Shown one piece after another: positions 19,321 to 28,648 of a DNA stretch of 64,000 bases (position 1 is the first letter of the stretch; every line of letters starts with the position of its first letter). The stretch is taken from NCBI GenBank assembly GCA_025359205.1, contig JANYHD010000016.1, forward strand, positions 62,001-126,000, in the 5' to 3' direction. The notes under the pieces are model-generated. The model was not told the origin of the DNA. It worked only from the letters and a program-made list of their open reading frames with translations, and did no database searches. Source of the DNA: Gammaproteobacteria bacterium (GTDB lineage Bacteria; Pseudomonadota; Gammaproteobacteria; Steroidobacterales; Steroidobacteraceae). The translations under genes and the position numbers were made by a program.

Positions 19321-20814
19321 CTAGCCGCGTGCGCGCCGGATGAGGAAATCGCCCAGCAGCGCGAGCGGCCGGCCCGTGGCGCTCTTGTGGCTGCCCGACA
19401 GCCAGGCCGTGCCCGCGATGTCGAGGTGCGCCCACTTCATGCCCTTGGTGAAGCGGCCCAGGAATGCGGCGGCGGTGATCGCGCCGCCATCGCGGCCGGC
19501 AACGTTGGCCACGTCGGCGAAGTTGGTCTTGAGCTGCTCGCCGTACTCCTCGGTCAGCGGTAGCTGCCAGGCCCGATCGTCCGCGCGCTTGCCCGAGGCC
19601 ACGAGCTCCCGCGCCAGCTCGTCGTCGTTGCCCATGACACCCGTGTGATGCGCGCCCAGCGCAACCACGCATGCGCCGGTGAGCGTTGCCATGTCGATGA
19701 CGGCGGCGGGTCGGTAGCGGCGCGCGTAGTGCAACGCGTCGCTCAGGATCAGCCTGCCTTCCGCGTCCGTGTTGAGTATTTCCACGGTCTGCCCGTCGGC
19801 GCTGGTGACGATGTCGCCCGGCTTGATCGCGCGGCCGCCCGGCATGTTTTCGCAGGCCGGGATCAGTCCCACCAGGTTGAGGCGCAGCTTGAGGCGCGCG
19901 GCCAGGTCGAAAGCCGCCAGCACGGTGGCCGCGCCGCACATGTCGAATTTCATTTCGTCCATGGCGTTGGCATCCTTGATCGAGATGCCGCCGCTGTCGA
20001 AGGTGACACCCTTGCCCACCAGCACCAGTGGCGCCGCGCCGCGGCGACCGCCGCGGTGCTCGAGGATGATGAAGCGCGGCGGTTCGGCACTGCCGCGCGT
20101 CACGGCGAGGAAGCAGCCCATCTTCAGTCGCCTGATCTGCGCTTCGTTGAGCGAGCGTGCGCGTACGGAGCGGTGCGTGCGCGCCAGCTGCGCGGCCTGC
20201 GCCGCGAGATAGCGCGGCGTGCAGATGTTGCCAGGCAGGTTGGCGATGTTGCGCAGGAGCGTTGCACTGTCTGCTATTGCGCTGCCATCGCCGAGGCCGC
20301 GGCGCGCGTCGGCCAGGCTGCCGGGCGCGAACGGGCCGATCTTGGCGCGCGCCAGTGCCGGGGCCGGCGCACGTTTGCCGGTTTTCAGGTCGTTGATGCG
20401 ATAGAGCGAGGCACCGCAGGTTTCCGCAGCCGAGCGGGCCAGCGTGTAATCGTCGAGTTCACGATCGTCCGGTCGTTCGAGCGCAAAGATGGCGCCGGCC
20501 ACGCGCGTGCGCGCCAGTGCCGTGGTGGCCGTGGCGAGCGCCCGGCGCCAGGTGCGGCGCTGGTAGCTCTTGGCCGCGCCCAGGCCCACGAGCAGCAGGC
20601 GGCTGGCGCGCAGTCCTGGCAGGTCGGCCAGCAACAGCGTTTCGCCGGCGCGACCCGCGAAGTCGCCCCGCTGCAGCAGCTGCTTGAGGCGGCCACGGAC
20701 CGCCCGGTCCACGGCACGCGCTTCGGTTCCCAGCTCGCGGGCCTCGAAAACGCCGACGACGAGGCAATCGGCACGTTGCGCGGTCGGCTTGCCACTGTAG
20801 GCTGAACACTGCAT
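19321..20814 (-). CDS. pepA: Leucyl aminopeptidase
   Basis: An M17 metallo-aminopeptidase. In E. coli PepA also binds DNA in Xer recombination and carAB control, a role that cannot be read from this sequence. The 497 residues include VGKGVTFDSGGISIKD with the metal-binding Lys/Asp, the family signature NTDAEGRLILSDAL, and SGGISIKDANAMDEMKFDM. The N-terminal macro-like domain begins YSGKPTAQRADCLVVG. The ATG at 20814 is chosen to match usual length; the frame is open a further 195 bases upstream. It is divergent from lptF. Confidence 0.96.
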   Translation of the reverse strand: MQCSAYSGKPTAQRADCLVVGVFEARELGTEARAVDRAVRGRLKQLLQRGDFAGRAGETLLLADLPGLRASRLLLVGLGAAKSYQRRTWRRALATATTALARTRVAGAIFALERPDDRELDDYTLARSAAETCGASLYRINDLKTGKRAPAPALARAKIGPFAPGSLADARRGLGDGSAIADSATLLRNIANLPGNICTPRYLAAQAAQLARTHRSVRARSLNEAQIRRLKMGCFLAVTRGSAEPPRFIILEHRGGRRGAAPLVLVGKGVTFDSGGISIKDANAMDEMKFDMCGAATVLAAFDLAARLKLRLNLVGLIPACENMPGGRAIKPGDIVTSADGQTVEILNTDAEGRLILSDALHYARRYRPAAVIDMATLTGACVVALGAHHTGVMGNDDELARELVASGKRADDRAWQLPLTEEYGEQLKTNFADVANVAGRDGGAITAAAFLGRFTKGMKWAHLDIAGTAWLSGSHKSATGRPLALLGDFLIRRARG

Positions 20815-20837
20815 GGGGCGGTCCTCTCGAGCCGGAG

Positions 20838-20867
20838 TTGAGTGCCCGGCTGCCACTTCGGTATAAG
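20838..20867 (+). promoter_or_regulatory. Sigma-70-like promoter for lptF-lptG
   Basis: TTGAGT at 20838-20843 and TATAAG at 20862-20867 are separated by 18 bases in the 109-bp region between the divergent pepA and lptF starts. This predicts a transcript from about 20874 with a leader near 50 bases. No operator-like symmetry is evident in the rest of the gap. Confidence 0.5.
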
Positions 20868-20923
20868 GTAGTGCGTCGAAAGGGCGGCAGTTTAGCCGAT
20901 GCGGCGCGATTCGTGAGGGTGCC

Positions 20924-21976
20924 TTGCAAATTCTGCAGCGGTATTTTTTCCGGGAACTGGCGCTCAATTTCCTGGGCGTCACCGGCGCGCTGCTGGCCAT
21001 ACTGGTCATTTACCAGCTCGGCGCCGTGCTGGAGCGGGCGGCCCAGTACCAGTATCCGCGCGCCGTGGTGCTGCAGTTGTTCGCGCTGGGTGCGGCGGAG
21101 AATTTCTCGCTGCTGCTGCCGCTCGGGCTGATGCTGGGTGTTGTGCTGGCCCTCGGGCGGCTCTACCACGAAAGCGAAATGACGGCGGCGCAGGCCTGTG
21201 GCTTTGGGGGCGTGCGTGCCTGGCTGCCGGTCGCGGCGCTGGCCGTATTGGTGGCCGCCCTGAGCGGTTGGCTGAGCCTGCAGTTCGCCCCGCAGGCGGC
21301 GGCGCGGCGTGTCGCGCTCACGGCACAGGCCGTACGCGCCGGACTCGCCGAACCCTTCAGCGCCGGGCGCTTTCGCAGCTTCAACGGCGGCAGCACCGTG
21401 GTGTATGGCGCCAGCACCAACGCCGCGGGTGAATTGCAGCGCGTGTTCATCAAGCAGTCCGCCGGCGACGAGGTCATCACCACGGTCGCGCAACGGGCGC
21501 GCCGCCAGGCGGGTCCCGACGGTCTGAGCCAGACGATCGTGCTGCTCGATGGCGAGCGCTTCGAGGGAGTGCCCGGTTCGAGTCGCTACCGCCTGCTGAA
21601 ATTTGCCGAACTGCGCGTGCCGCTCGCGCCGCCACCGCCAATGGCCAGGCCCGAGCGGCTCGATGAAATGCCGACCGCAACGCTCAGGCGCAGCACGCAA
21701 TTGGGCGATCGCGCGGAGTTGCAGTGGCGTGCCGGTTACCCGCTGATGGTGCTGGTGGCGGCGTGGTGTGCCGCGCCGCTCGGGCGATTGCGGCCAAGGC
21801 AGGGCCGCTATACGCGCGTCTGGCTGGCGGTACTGTGCTTTGCGGTGTATAGCAACCTGGCGATCGCCTCGCGCACCTGGTTCGAGCACGGCACGACGCC
21901 TCCGTCCATTGGCATCTGGTGGGTGCACCTGCCGTTCCTGGCCCTCGGCCTGTTCCTGGTCCGGCGGCGCGCATGA
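20924..21976 (+). CDS. lptF: LPS export ABC transporter permease LptF
   Basis: One of two permeases of the LptB2FG complex that extracts lipopolysaccharide from the inner membrane. 350 residues with helices at the N-terminus (ILQRYFFRELALNFLGVTG, then a long LLAILVIYQLGAV) and three more near the C-terminus, with a periplasmic beta-jellyroll region between about 125 and 255. The start is a TTG at 20924 with GAGG five bases upstream; no ATG or GTG fits. The stop overlaps the lptG ATG (ATGA). Confidence 0.93.
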   Translation: MQILQRYFFRELALNFLGVTGALLAILVIYQLGAVLERAAQYQYPRAVVLQLFALGAAENFSLLLPLGLMLGVVLALGRLYHESEMTAAQACGFGGVRAWLPVAALAVLVAALSGWLSLQFAPQAAARRVALTAQAVRAGLAEPFSAGRFRSFNGGSTVVYGASTNAAGELQRVFIKQSAGDEVITTVAQRARRQAGPDGLSQTIVLLDGERFEGVPGSSRYRLLKFAELRVPLAPPPPMARPERLDEMPTATLRRSTQLGDRAELQWRAGYPLMVLVAAWCAAPLGRLRPRQGRYTRVWLAVLCFAVYSNLAIASRTWFEHGTTPPSIGIWWVHLPFLALGLFLVRRRA

Positions 21977-23040
21977 CCCTCATCGACCGCTATGTGTCGC
22001 GTACGGTGCTCGGCGCTATCGCCCTGGTCATGGCCGTGCTGGTGCTGCTCGGGGCGATCGCCAACCTGCGCGACGAGCAGGGGAGCATCGGTGTGGGCCA
22101 CTACAGCATGTTCGAGGCACTGGTCTACAGCCTGCTCAACGTGCCGCGTTTTGCGCTCGATGCCTTTCCCGCCGGCGTATTGATTGGCGCCATGCTGGGG
22201 GTCGGGGCGCTCGCCCGCAGCCACGAGCTCACAGCGGTGCGCTCCGCCGGCATGTCGCGCTGGCGGCTGGCCGGCACGATGCTGGGCTGCGGCGTGCTGC
22301 TGCTCGCCATCGGCCTGGCCATAGGCGAATTCCTGGCGCCACGCCTCGAGCAGTATGCAGACGAGCGTAAGGCCATCGCCCGCGACGGCAATGTCAGCCT
22401 GGCCGGTGCTGGCGGTGCCTGGGTGCGTGATGGCAACCTCATGATCAATATTGCCGAACGATCAAGCGCCAGCCAGTTCGGCGGTATCCTGGTGTTCGAT
22501 CTCGCCGATGACAACCGCTTGCTCGCGGTGGCGCATGCGCAGCGCGCGATCAACCTCGGCGGCAAGACCTGGGAGCTGGATAGCTACGCGGAGTCCCGCT
22601 TTTCAGGTGATATCGTTGCCAACCGGCAGGCTGAGCGGCACCGGCTGGCCACGGCCGTCAGCGACAGCTTCCTGCAGATGGCCGTGGTGCAACCCAGCGA
22701 GATGGCGCTGAGCGAACTGTACCGGGCGATGGTCTACCTGCGTGCCAATCGCCAGGACGCGCGTCCCTACGCATTGGCGTTTTGGTCCGGGCTGGCGCGG
22801 AGCCTCGCGATTCCCTTCGGCGTGCTGTTTGCGCTGCCGTTCGGTTTTGGAACCATGCGCTCGGCCGGCAGCGGCGCGCGCAGTACCCTGGGCCTGGCCG
22901 TCGGCCTGGTGTATTTCTTCCTGCAGCGCACGGTCGAGAGCGGCACGGTGGTGTTCAGCCTCGACCCGCTGTTGCTGGCATGGGTGCCAACGCTGTTGCT
23001 GGGCACAGCGGCGGCGGTACTGTTAGTGCGCACCCGCTAG
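21973..23040 (+). CDS. lptG: LPS export ABC transporter permease LptG
   Basis: Partner permease of LptF in the lipopolysaccharide exporter. The 355-residue protein begins with IDRYVSRTVLGAIALVMAVLV. The coupling-helix region LARSHELTAVRSAGMSRWRL follows, which contacts LptB. A periplasmic domain spans about 130-260, with three C-terminal helices. It ends in VRTR, and the end of the gene is duplicated just downstream (see the repeat at 23028-23061). lptB and lptC are not in the window, as usual. Confidence 0.94.
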   Translation: MTLIDRYVSRTVLGAIALVMAVLVLLGAIANLRDEQGSIGVGHYSMFEALVYSLLNVPRFALDAFPAGVLIGAMLGVGALARSHELTAVRSAGMSRWRLAGTMLGCGVLLLAIGLAIGEFLAPRLEQYADERKAIARDGNVSLAGAGGAWVRDGNLMINIAERSSASQFGGILVFDLADDNRLLAVAHAQRAINLGGKTWELDSYAESRFSGDIVANRQAERHRLATAVSDSFLQMAVVQPSEMALSELYRAMVYLRANRQDARPYALAFWSGLARSLAIPFGVLFALPFGFGTMRSAGSGARSTLGLAVGLVYFFLQRTVESGTVVFSLDPLLLAWVPTLLLGTAAAVLLVRTR

Positions 23041-23061
23041 CATGGCGCGCACCCGCTAGCA
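23028..23061 (+). repeat. 15-bp direct repeat duplicating the lptG stop region
   Basis: GCGCACCCGCTAGCA occurs at 23028-23042 and again at 23047-23061, a period of 19 bases. The first copy contains the last codons and stop of lptG. The second creates a five-codon open frame, ATG GCG CGC ACC CGC TAG, starting at 23042. It looks like a recent slippage duplication in an intergenic spacer. No function is claimed. Confidence 0.8.
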
Positions 23062-23074
23062 CAGGAGATTGCTC

Positions 23075-23581
23075 ATGGGCATTTACGAATTTGAAGTGCG
23101 CACGATCGACGGCAAGACGGCGCGCCTGGGCAGTTACGCGGGCGAAGTGTTGCTCATCGTCAACGTCGCCAGTCAATGCGGCTATACACCGCAGTACACG
23201 GGCCTCGAGGCTTTGTACCGGCAGTTTCACGCGCAGGGCTTCGAAGTGCTGGGCTTTCCCTGCGACCAGTTTGGCAAGCAGGAGCCGGGCGACGAGGCGC
23301 AGATCCGCGAATTTTGCCAGCTCAACTACCAGGTGAGCTTCCCGATGTTCGCGAAGCTCGAGGTCAATGGCGAGCGCGCGCACGCCTTGTATCAGTTCCT
23401 GAAAGCGGCGCGCCCGGGCGTGTTGAGCACCGAGGCGATCAAGTGGAATTTCACCAAGTTCCTAGTGGCGCGTGATGGCACGGTATTGCGCCGCTATGCC
23501 CCGGCCGACAAGCCGGAGAGCCTGGCCGGGGCAATCGAGGCGGCGTTGGCGGCGCCGGGGGCGGCGGCGCCTTCAGGCTGA
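23075..23581 (+). CDS. Glutathione peroxidase family thiol peroxidase
   Basis: Reduces hydroperoxides in the cytoplasm. 168 residues with the peroxidatic cysteine C35 ([12 protein letters not shown]), the conserved Gln at 69 ([12 protein letters not shown]) and W124/N125 (IKWNFTKFL), completing the active-site tetrad. The active residue is Cys, not selenocysteine. C63 and C81 are possible resolving cysteines, so a thioredoxin-linked mechanism is likely, as for many bacterial members. AGGAG at 23063-23067 lies 7 bases before the ATG. The 3' end overlaps that of ppsA by nine bases on the opposite strand. Confidence 0.92.
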   Translation: MGIYEFEVRTIDGKTARLGSYAGEVLLIVNVASQCGYTPQYTGLEALYRQFHAQGFEVLGFPCDQFGKQEPGDEAQIREFCQLNYQVSFPMFAKLEVNGERAHALYQFLKAARPGVLSTEAIKWNFTKFLVARDGTVLRRYAPADKPESLAGAIEAALAAPGAAAPSG

Positions 23582-25975
23582 TTTTCCGGCCAGCATCATC
23601 CAGGTGGCGATGACCGAGTCGGGGTTTAGCGAGATGCTGTCGATGCCCTGCGCCACCAGATCGCGCGCCATGTCGGGGTGATCGGAGGGCCCCTGGCCGC
23701 AGATGCCGACGTACTTGCCCTGCCGCCGACAGGCGGTGATGGCAAGCGCGATCAGCGACTTCACTGCCGCATCTCGCTCGTCGAAGCTCTGCGCCACCAG
23801 CGCCGAATCGCGATCGACGCCCAGGGTCAGCTGCGTCAGGTCGTTGGAACCGATGGACATGCCATCGAAGTATTGCAGGAACTCGTCGGCCAGCAGTGCA
23901 TTGCCCGGCAGCTCGCACATCATGATCAGCTTGAGTCCGTCTGCGCCGCGCTTCAGCCCGTTGGCGGCCAGCAGCTCCGTGACTGCGCGCGCCTCGGCAA
24001 CGGTGCGCACGAAGGGCACCATCACCTGCACGTTGTCGAGTCCCATTTCACCGCGCACGCGCCGCAGCGCCCGGCACTCGAGCTCGAAGCAGGGCCGGAA
24101 GCTGGTGTCGATGTAACGGGCCGCGCCGCGGAAGCCCAGCATCGGATTCTCTTCCTGTGGTTCGTACTGCCGGCCGCCGAGCAGGTTCGCATATTCGTTG
24201 GACTTGAAATCGGAAAGCCGCACGATGACCGGTTCGGGCGCAAAGGCGCAGGCGATCTGGGCGATGCCTTCGCTGAGGCGGTCGACGAAGAACTCCACTG
24301 GCTCGCCGTACCCGGCCAGGTGCGGGCGTATCTGCTCCTGCAGCGCCGGATCCAGCCGCTCGAACTCGAGCAGCGCGCGCGGATGCACGCCGATCATGCG
24401 GTTGATGATGAACTCCAGGCGCGCCAGCCCTACGCCACGGTGCGGCAGGCCGGCGAAAGCGAAGGCGCGATCCGGGTTGCCGACGTTCATCATGATGCGC
24501 ACGGGCGAGGGCGGCATGGCATCGAGCTCGATCTGCTGGTGCTCGAAGGGCAGCAGGCCCGCGTAGACGAATCCAGTGTCGCCCTCGGCGCAGGAGACGG
24601 TGACCTCTTGCCCCTCGGCGATCGCCTTGGTGGCATTGCCGCAGCCCACCACCGCCGGCACGCCTAGTTCGCGCGCGATGATCGCCGCGTGACAGGTGCG
24701 GCCGCCGCGGTTGGTGACGATGGCGGCGGCGCGCTTCATGACCGGTTCCCAGTCCGGGTCGGTCATGTCGGCGACCAGCACGTCGCCCGGTTGCACCTGC
24801 GCCATGCTGCCGGCATCGCGCACCACGCGCGCGCGGCCGCTGCCGATGCGGCCACCGATGCTGCGCCCTTCGGCCAGCACGGGCCCGCGCTTCTGCAGCG
24901 CATAGCGCTCGATGCTGCGGCCGACGCGGCTCTGCACGGTCTCGGGCCGCGCCTGCAGTATGTACATCTGCCCATCGATGCCGTCGCGCGCCCATTCGAT
25001 GTCCATCGGGCAGCGGTAATGCTGCTCGATGATCAGTGCCTGCCGAGCGAGCTCTTCCACTTCCGTGTCGGCCAGAGAAAAACGCGCACGCTCCGCGGCG
25101 GGCACCTCCACGGTGCGGACGCGCTCGGTTCCGCCTGGCTCGGCATAGATCATCCTGAGCGCTTTTCCGCCCAGGTTGCGGCGCACGATCGCGCGCTTGC
25201 CGGCGCGGAGCGCGGGTTTGTACACGTAGAACTCGTCCGGGTTGACCGCACCCTGCACCACGGTCTCGCCCAGGCCGTAGGCACTGGTGACGAACACGAC
25301 GTCGCGGAAGCCCGAGTCGGTATCGAGCGTGAACATCACGCCGCTCGCGCCCACGTCGCTCCTGACCATGTATTGCACGCCCACGGACAGCGCCACCAGT
25401 GCGTGGTCGAAGCGCTGGTGCACCCGATAGGCGATCGCGCGGTCGGTGAACAGCGAGGCATACACCTGGTGAATCGCGCCGAGCAGCGCGGCTTCGCCAC
25501 GGACGTTCAGGAAGGTCTCCTGCTGGCCGGCGAACGAGGCCTCCGGCAGGTCTTCCGCCGTGGCCGACGAGCGCACCGCCACTGCGATGCCCTGGCCCCC
25601 GTCCATGGCGCGCCAGCGCTGCAGCACGGCCTGCTGCAGCGCGGGCGCGAATGGCGTCTCGAGGATCCACTGCCGGATGCGCGCGCCGCTGGCGGCCAGC
25701 GCGGTCACGTCCTCCACGTCGAGGGCGGCGAGCTCGGCATTGATCCGCGCGGCCAGGCCGCCCGGCGCGAGAAAATCGCGATAGGCGGCGGCCGTGGTCG
25801 CGAAGCCGCGCGGTACGCGCACGCCGAGTTTCGTGAGTGCGCCCAGCATTTCGCCGATCGACGCATTCTTGCCGCCGACCCGGTCGATGTCAGCGAGGCC
25901 CACCTCATCGAAGGACAGGACGTATTCGTTCACCAGCTGCTTCCTCGACGGGTCGGGTGGCTTATTGTCCCTCAT
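23573..25975 (-). CDS. ppsA: Phosphoenolpyruvate synthase
   Basis: Converts pyruvate and ATP to PEP, AMP and phosphate for gluconeogenesis. The 800 residues have the usual order: N-terminal ATP-binding domain ([31 protein letters not shown]), the swivelling phosphohistidine domain with [15 protein letters not shown], and the C-terminal PEP/pyruvate barrel ([32 protein letters not shown]). H429 should be the phosphorylated histidine, and T427 two residues before it corresponds to the threonine modified by PpsR in E. coli. The start at MRDNKPP gives the family length. ppsR is divergent, with 57 bases between the two start codons. Confidence 0.97.
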   Translation of the reverse strand: MRDNKPPDPSRKQLVNEYVLSFDEVGLADIDRVGGKNASIGEMLGALTKLGVRVPRGFATTAAAYRDFLAPGGLAARINAELAALDVEDVTALAASGARIRQWILETPFAPALQQAVLQRWRAMDGGQGIAVAVRSSATAEDLPEASFAGQQETFLNVRGEAALLGAIHQVYASLFTDRAIAYRVHQRFDHALVALSVGVQYMVRSDVGASGVMFTLDTDSGFRDVVFVTSAYGLGETVVQGAVNPDEFYVYKPALRAGKRAIVRRNLGGKALRMIYAEPGGTERVRTVEVPAAERARFSLADTEVEELARQALIIEQHYRCPMDIEWARDGIDGQMYILQARPETVQSRVGRSIERYALQKRGPVLAEGRSIGGRIGSGRARVVRDAGSMAQVQPGDVLVADMTDPDWEPVMKRAAAIVTNRGGRTCHAAIIARELGVPAVVGCGNATKAIAEGQEVTVSCAEGDTGFVYAGLLPFEHQQIELDAMPPSPVRIMMNVGNPDRAFAFAGLPHRGVGLARLEFIINRMIGVHPRALLEFERLDPALQEQIRPHLAGYGEPVEFFVDRLSEGIAQIACAFAPEPVIVRLSDFKSNEYANLLGGRQYEPQEENPMLGFRGAARYIDTSFRPCFELECRALRRVRGEMGLDNVQVMVPFVRTVAEARAVTELLAANGLKRGADGLKLIMMCELPGNALLADEFLQYFDGMSIGSNDLTQLTLGVDRDSALVAQSFDERDAAVKSLIALAITACRRQGKYVGICGQGPSDHPDMARDLVAQGIDSISLNPDSVIATWMMLAGKSA

Positions 25976-26032
25976 TTCCGGGCATGGGACACTGCCGCGG
26001 GCGGGATGCGCACACTTCCTGGAGCGGACGGC

Positions 26033-26857
26033 TTGAACAAACGCACGGTGTTCTTCGTATCCGATCAGACCGGCGTCACCGCCGAGACCATGGGCCACAG
26101 CCTGCTGACGCAGTTCGACGGCGCCCAGTATCAATCACTGACGTTGCCATTCGTCGCGACCGCGGCCGAGGCCGCTGCCGTCGTGCAGCGCATCGATGCA
26201 GCGGGGCGTGAGTCGGGCATGCGGCCGATCGTGTTCGCGACGCTGGTGGACGATGCGGTGCGCGCCGTGCTGCAACAGGCCGATGCACTGGTGCTTGATT
26301 TCTTTGCCGCCTTCCTCGGGCCGCTCGAGGCCGAGCTCGCCATGCCGTCGGCCCATGCCAGTGGACGCGCGCACGGCATGGCGGACCTGGCGGCCTACAC
26401 CGCGCGCATCAATGCCACGAACTTCGCGCTCGCCAACGACGATGGCGCCGGCGCCCGCGACTATGCCGCCGCCGACGTGGTGCTGGTGGGCGTGTCGCGC
26501 TCGGGCAAGACGCCCACCTGCCTGTACCTGGCGCTGCAGTACGGCGTGTACGCCGCCAACTATCCGCTGGCGGACGAAGACCTGGAATCCGGGGAGCTGC
26601 CGGCCGTGTTGCTGCCGCACCGGAACAAGCTGTTCGGCTTGACGATACGCCCGGACCGCCTGCAGCAGATCCGCCACGAGCGGCGTCCGGGCAGCCGCTA
26701 CGCCTCGCTCCCACAGGTGCAGTCGGAACTGCGCGCGGCACAGGCGCTGTATGCGCGCGTCAAGCTGCCTTATCTGGACACCACGGAATGCAGCATCGAG
26801 GAAATCGCCAGCCGCATTCTCGATCGCCTGCACCTTGAGCGTCGCGTGCGCCTGTGA
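26033..26857 (+). CDS. ppsR: PEP synthetase regulatory kinase/pyrophosphorylase
   Basis: A bifunctional DUF299 protein. It inactivates PpsA by ADP-dependent threonine phosphorylation and reactivates it by phosphate-dependent dephosphorylation. The protein begins [19 protein letters not shown], as in the family. Its P-loop is [16 protein letters not shown] (G153 to T160). A TTG start at 26033 is preferred over an ATG 27 bases earlier: GGAG lies 8 bases before the TTG, and 274 residues is the usual length. Divergence from ppsA is the expected arrangement. Confidence 0.93.
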   Translation: MNKRTVFFVSDQTGVTAETMGHSLLTQFDGAQYQSLTLPFVATAAEAAAVVQRIDAAGRESGMRPIVFATLVDDAVRAVLQQADALVLDFFAAFLGPLEAELAMPSAHASGRAHGMADLAAYTARINATNFALANDDGAGARDYAAADVVLVGVSRSGKTPTCLYLALQYGVYAANYPLADEDLESGELPAVLLPHRNKLFGLTIRPDRLQQIRHERRPGSRYASLPQVQSELRAAQALYARVKLPYLDTTECSIEEIASRILDRLHLERRVRL

Positions 26858-26897
26858 GGGGCGGCGCCCGGCCTGGCGTGAGGCACGACTTGCGGCG

Positions 26898-27692
26898 TTA
26901 GCGCCCCGTGAAGCGCGGTTCCCGTTTTTCCAGGAAGGCCGCGACACCTTCGCGAAAGTCCTGGCTGTCGATGCACTGCGATTGCGCCGCGACTTCATTC
27001 TGGTAGCTGTGCGCGAAATCGACGCCGCCCGCCTCGCGCAGCAGCCGCTTGCTGTGCATCAGTGCGAGCGGAGCGCGCTGCGCAAGTTTCGCGGCCCACT
27101 GCAGCGCCGTTTCCACGGCCGTGCCCTTGGCCACGACACGGTTGGCCAGGCCCAGCTCAAAGCAGCGCGCAGCGGCGACCCGCGTGCAGTCGACAGCGAA
27201 TTCAAAGGCCCGGCGTGCGCCAATCTGACGTTCGAGCAGCCAGTTGATGCCGCCGTCAGGCACCAGCGCGATATTGTGGAAAGGCAGTGCGAAGTAAGCG
27301 TCGTCAGCCATGACCACCAGGTCGCTGGCCAGCACGAAGGCGCAGCCTATTCCGGCCACGAGTCCCTCGACCGCAGCGATGACAGGTTTACCCATTTCAA
27401 TGATCGCCCGGATTCCCGCACCGTACTCGTTGTCAAGCTGGCGACGCACTTCGCCACTATCCGCCTTGCCTGCGCTCATTGCCTTCAGGTCGGCGCCCGC
27501 GCTAAATGCACGGCCGGCTCCGGTGAGCACCACGACGCGCACTTCGGCATCGGTGGCGACGCGCTGCAGCGCCGCAGCGAGCTGCGTGCGCAAAGCCGCG
27601 TCGAAGGAGTTCAGCGCCTCGGGGCGGTTCAGCGTCAGCAGCGCCACCGGACCGCGCCGTTCGCAGACGACCGCCGGCTGTGCCTCGTTCAT
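26898..27692 (-). CDS. Enoyl-CoA hydratase/isomerase family protein, PaaG-like
   Basis: A crotonase-fold acyl-CoA enzyme of 264 residues. The oxyanion-hole motifs are GRAFSAGADLKAM and GLVAGIGCAFVLASDLVV. The two glutamates of true enoyl-CoA hydratases are absent: the GIGCAFV and LPFHNIALVPDGG segments lack them. D146 in LVPDGG instead matches the catalytic Asp of PaaG-type isomerases. An isomerase (double-bond or epoxide/oxepin type) is therefore more likely than a hydratase, though the substrate is unknown. The ATG overlaps the SDR stop (ATGA), so the two form an operon, divergent from the prp cluster. Confidence 0.85.
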   Translation of the reverse strand: MNEAQPAVVCERRGPVALLTLNRPEALNSFDAALRTQLAAALQRVATDAEVRVVVLTGAGRAFSAGADLKAMSAGKADSGEVRRQLDNEYGAGIRAIIEMGKPVIAAVEGLVAGIGCAFVLASDLVVMADDAYFALPFHNIALVPDGGINWLLERQIGARRAFEFAVDCTRVAAARCFELGLANRVVAKGTAVETALQWAAKLAQRAPLALMHSKRLLREAGGVDFAHSYQNEVAAQSQCIDSQDFREGVAAFLEKREPRFTGR

Positions 27693-28540
27693 GGCCGTTC
27701 CTTGAGTTGCCGTAGGCTCGGCACGAAGAAATCCGGCGTCAGCTCGGTGTCCGCAACGCCCGGCGGAGCGTAGCCCGACAGGTCGGTGATGCCGTGCGCC
27801 GCCAGCAACTCGTCGTCCACGTAGAAATTTCCGCTCGTGGTGCGCGCGTCGCTGGTCAGGATCAGGTAGGCGGCGTCGGCCATGATGGCGGGCGAGCGCA
27901 ACGCGCCCACCGGCAGGTGTCCCTTGAGCATGGCCATCACCGCCGTGTCGATCGCCGTGCGCGGCCACAGCGCGTTCACGCCCACGCGGCCGCGGTATTC
28001 GCCCGCTACCCCCAGCACCACCATGCTCATGCCGAATTTGGCCATCGTATAGGCGACGTGAGGGGCGAACCAGCGCTCCTGCATCGCCAACGGCGGGGAC
28101 AGCATCAGCACGTGCGGATTGGGCGCCTTGAGCAGGTGCGGAAGCGCCTTCTGCGTGACCAGGTAGGTGCCGCGCGCATTGACGCCGTGCATCAGATCGA
28201 AACGCTTCATCGGCGTCGCCAGGATCGGCGTCAGACTGATGGCACTGGCGTTGTTGACACAGATGTCGATGCCGCCGAAGCGGGCCACGGTGGCCGCGAC
28301 CGCGGCTTCGACCTGCGCTTCGTCACGGATGTCGCACACTACCGGTAGGGCCTGCCCACCCGCCGCCTCAACTTCGGCGGCGGCCGTATGGATGGTGCCC
28401 GGCAGGTTTGGGTGTGGCTGGTCGGTCTTGGCGGCGATGGCCACGTTAGCGCCGTCGCGCGCTGCCCTGAGCGCGATCGCTAGGCCAATGCCGCGCGAGG
28501 CGCCGCTGATGAACAAGGTCTTGCCGCGCAGCGTAGCCAT
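27689..28540 (-). CDS. Short-chain dehydrogenase/reductase, HSDL2-like
   Basis: 283 residues with the Rossmann motif SGASRGIG (12-19), a downstream [11 protein letters not shown], and catalytic Y164 and K168 (YTMAK) with S148. After the glycine-rich loop the sequence follows the pattern of HSDL2-type SDRs ([33 protein letters not shown]). HSDL2 relatives act on long-chain or acyl-CoA substrates, but specificity cannot be set here. The start is the ATG at 28540, with a GTG four codons earlier as an alternative. The gene is upstream of the PaaG-like gene and divergent from prpB by 108 bases. Confidence 0.88.
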   Translation of the reverse strand: MATLRGKTLFISGASRGIGLAIALRAARDGANVAIAAKTDQPHPNLPGTIHTAAAEVEAAGGQALPVVCDIRDEAQVEAAVAATVARFGGIDICVNNASAISLTPILATPMKRFDLMHGVNARGTYLVTQKALPHLLKAPNPHVLMLSPPLAMQERWFAPHVAYTMAKFGMSMVVLGVAGEYRGRVGVNALWPRTAIDTAVMAMLKGHLPVGALRSPAIMADAAYLILTSDARTTSGNFYVDDELLAAHGITDLSGYAPPGVADTELTPDFFVPSLRQLKERP

Positions 28541-28562
28541 CGACCAGCTCACCCCGTAAGCG

Positions 28563-28589
28563 TTAACAGGCCCGAGGCCGCATTATACT
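28563..28589 (+). promoter_or_regulatory. Candidate promoter for the prpBCD-etfBA operon
   Basis: TTAACA at 28563-28568 and TATACT at 28584-28589 lie in the gap between the SDR gene and prpB, separated by 15 bases, which is short for sigma-70. The TATACT element is convincing and the -35 is tentative. Transcription would start near 28596 with a leader of about 50 bases to the prpB ATG. No PrpR gene is nearby. Confidence 0.4.
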
Positions 28590-28648
28590 CACCGCCTATG
28601 GCAGACTTTGCACCCTCCACGGAACCTCGGCCGGCCAAGGACCTTCCC

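Noticed and set aside
23075-23581. Selenocysteine version of glutathione peroxidase
   Set aside because: The active-site codon is TGC (Cys), not TGA, and the frame is uninterrupted.
24048-25670. 540-codon frame overlapping ppsA on the same strand
   Set aside because: Out-of-frame translation of ppsA, dominated by Arg/Ala/Gly, while the ppsA frame carries all catalytic motifs.
26858-26897. Intrinsic terminator between ppsR and the crotonase gene
   Set aside because: Short GC-rich symmetry (GGCG-ttag-CGCC) spans the crotonase stop but there is no T-run.
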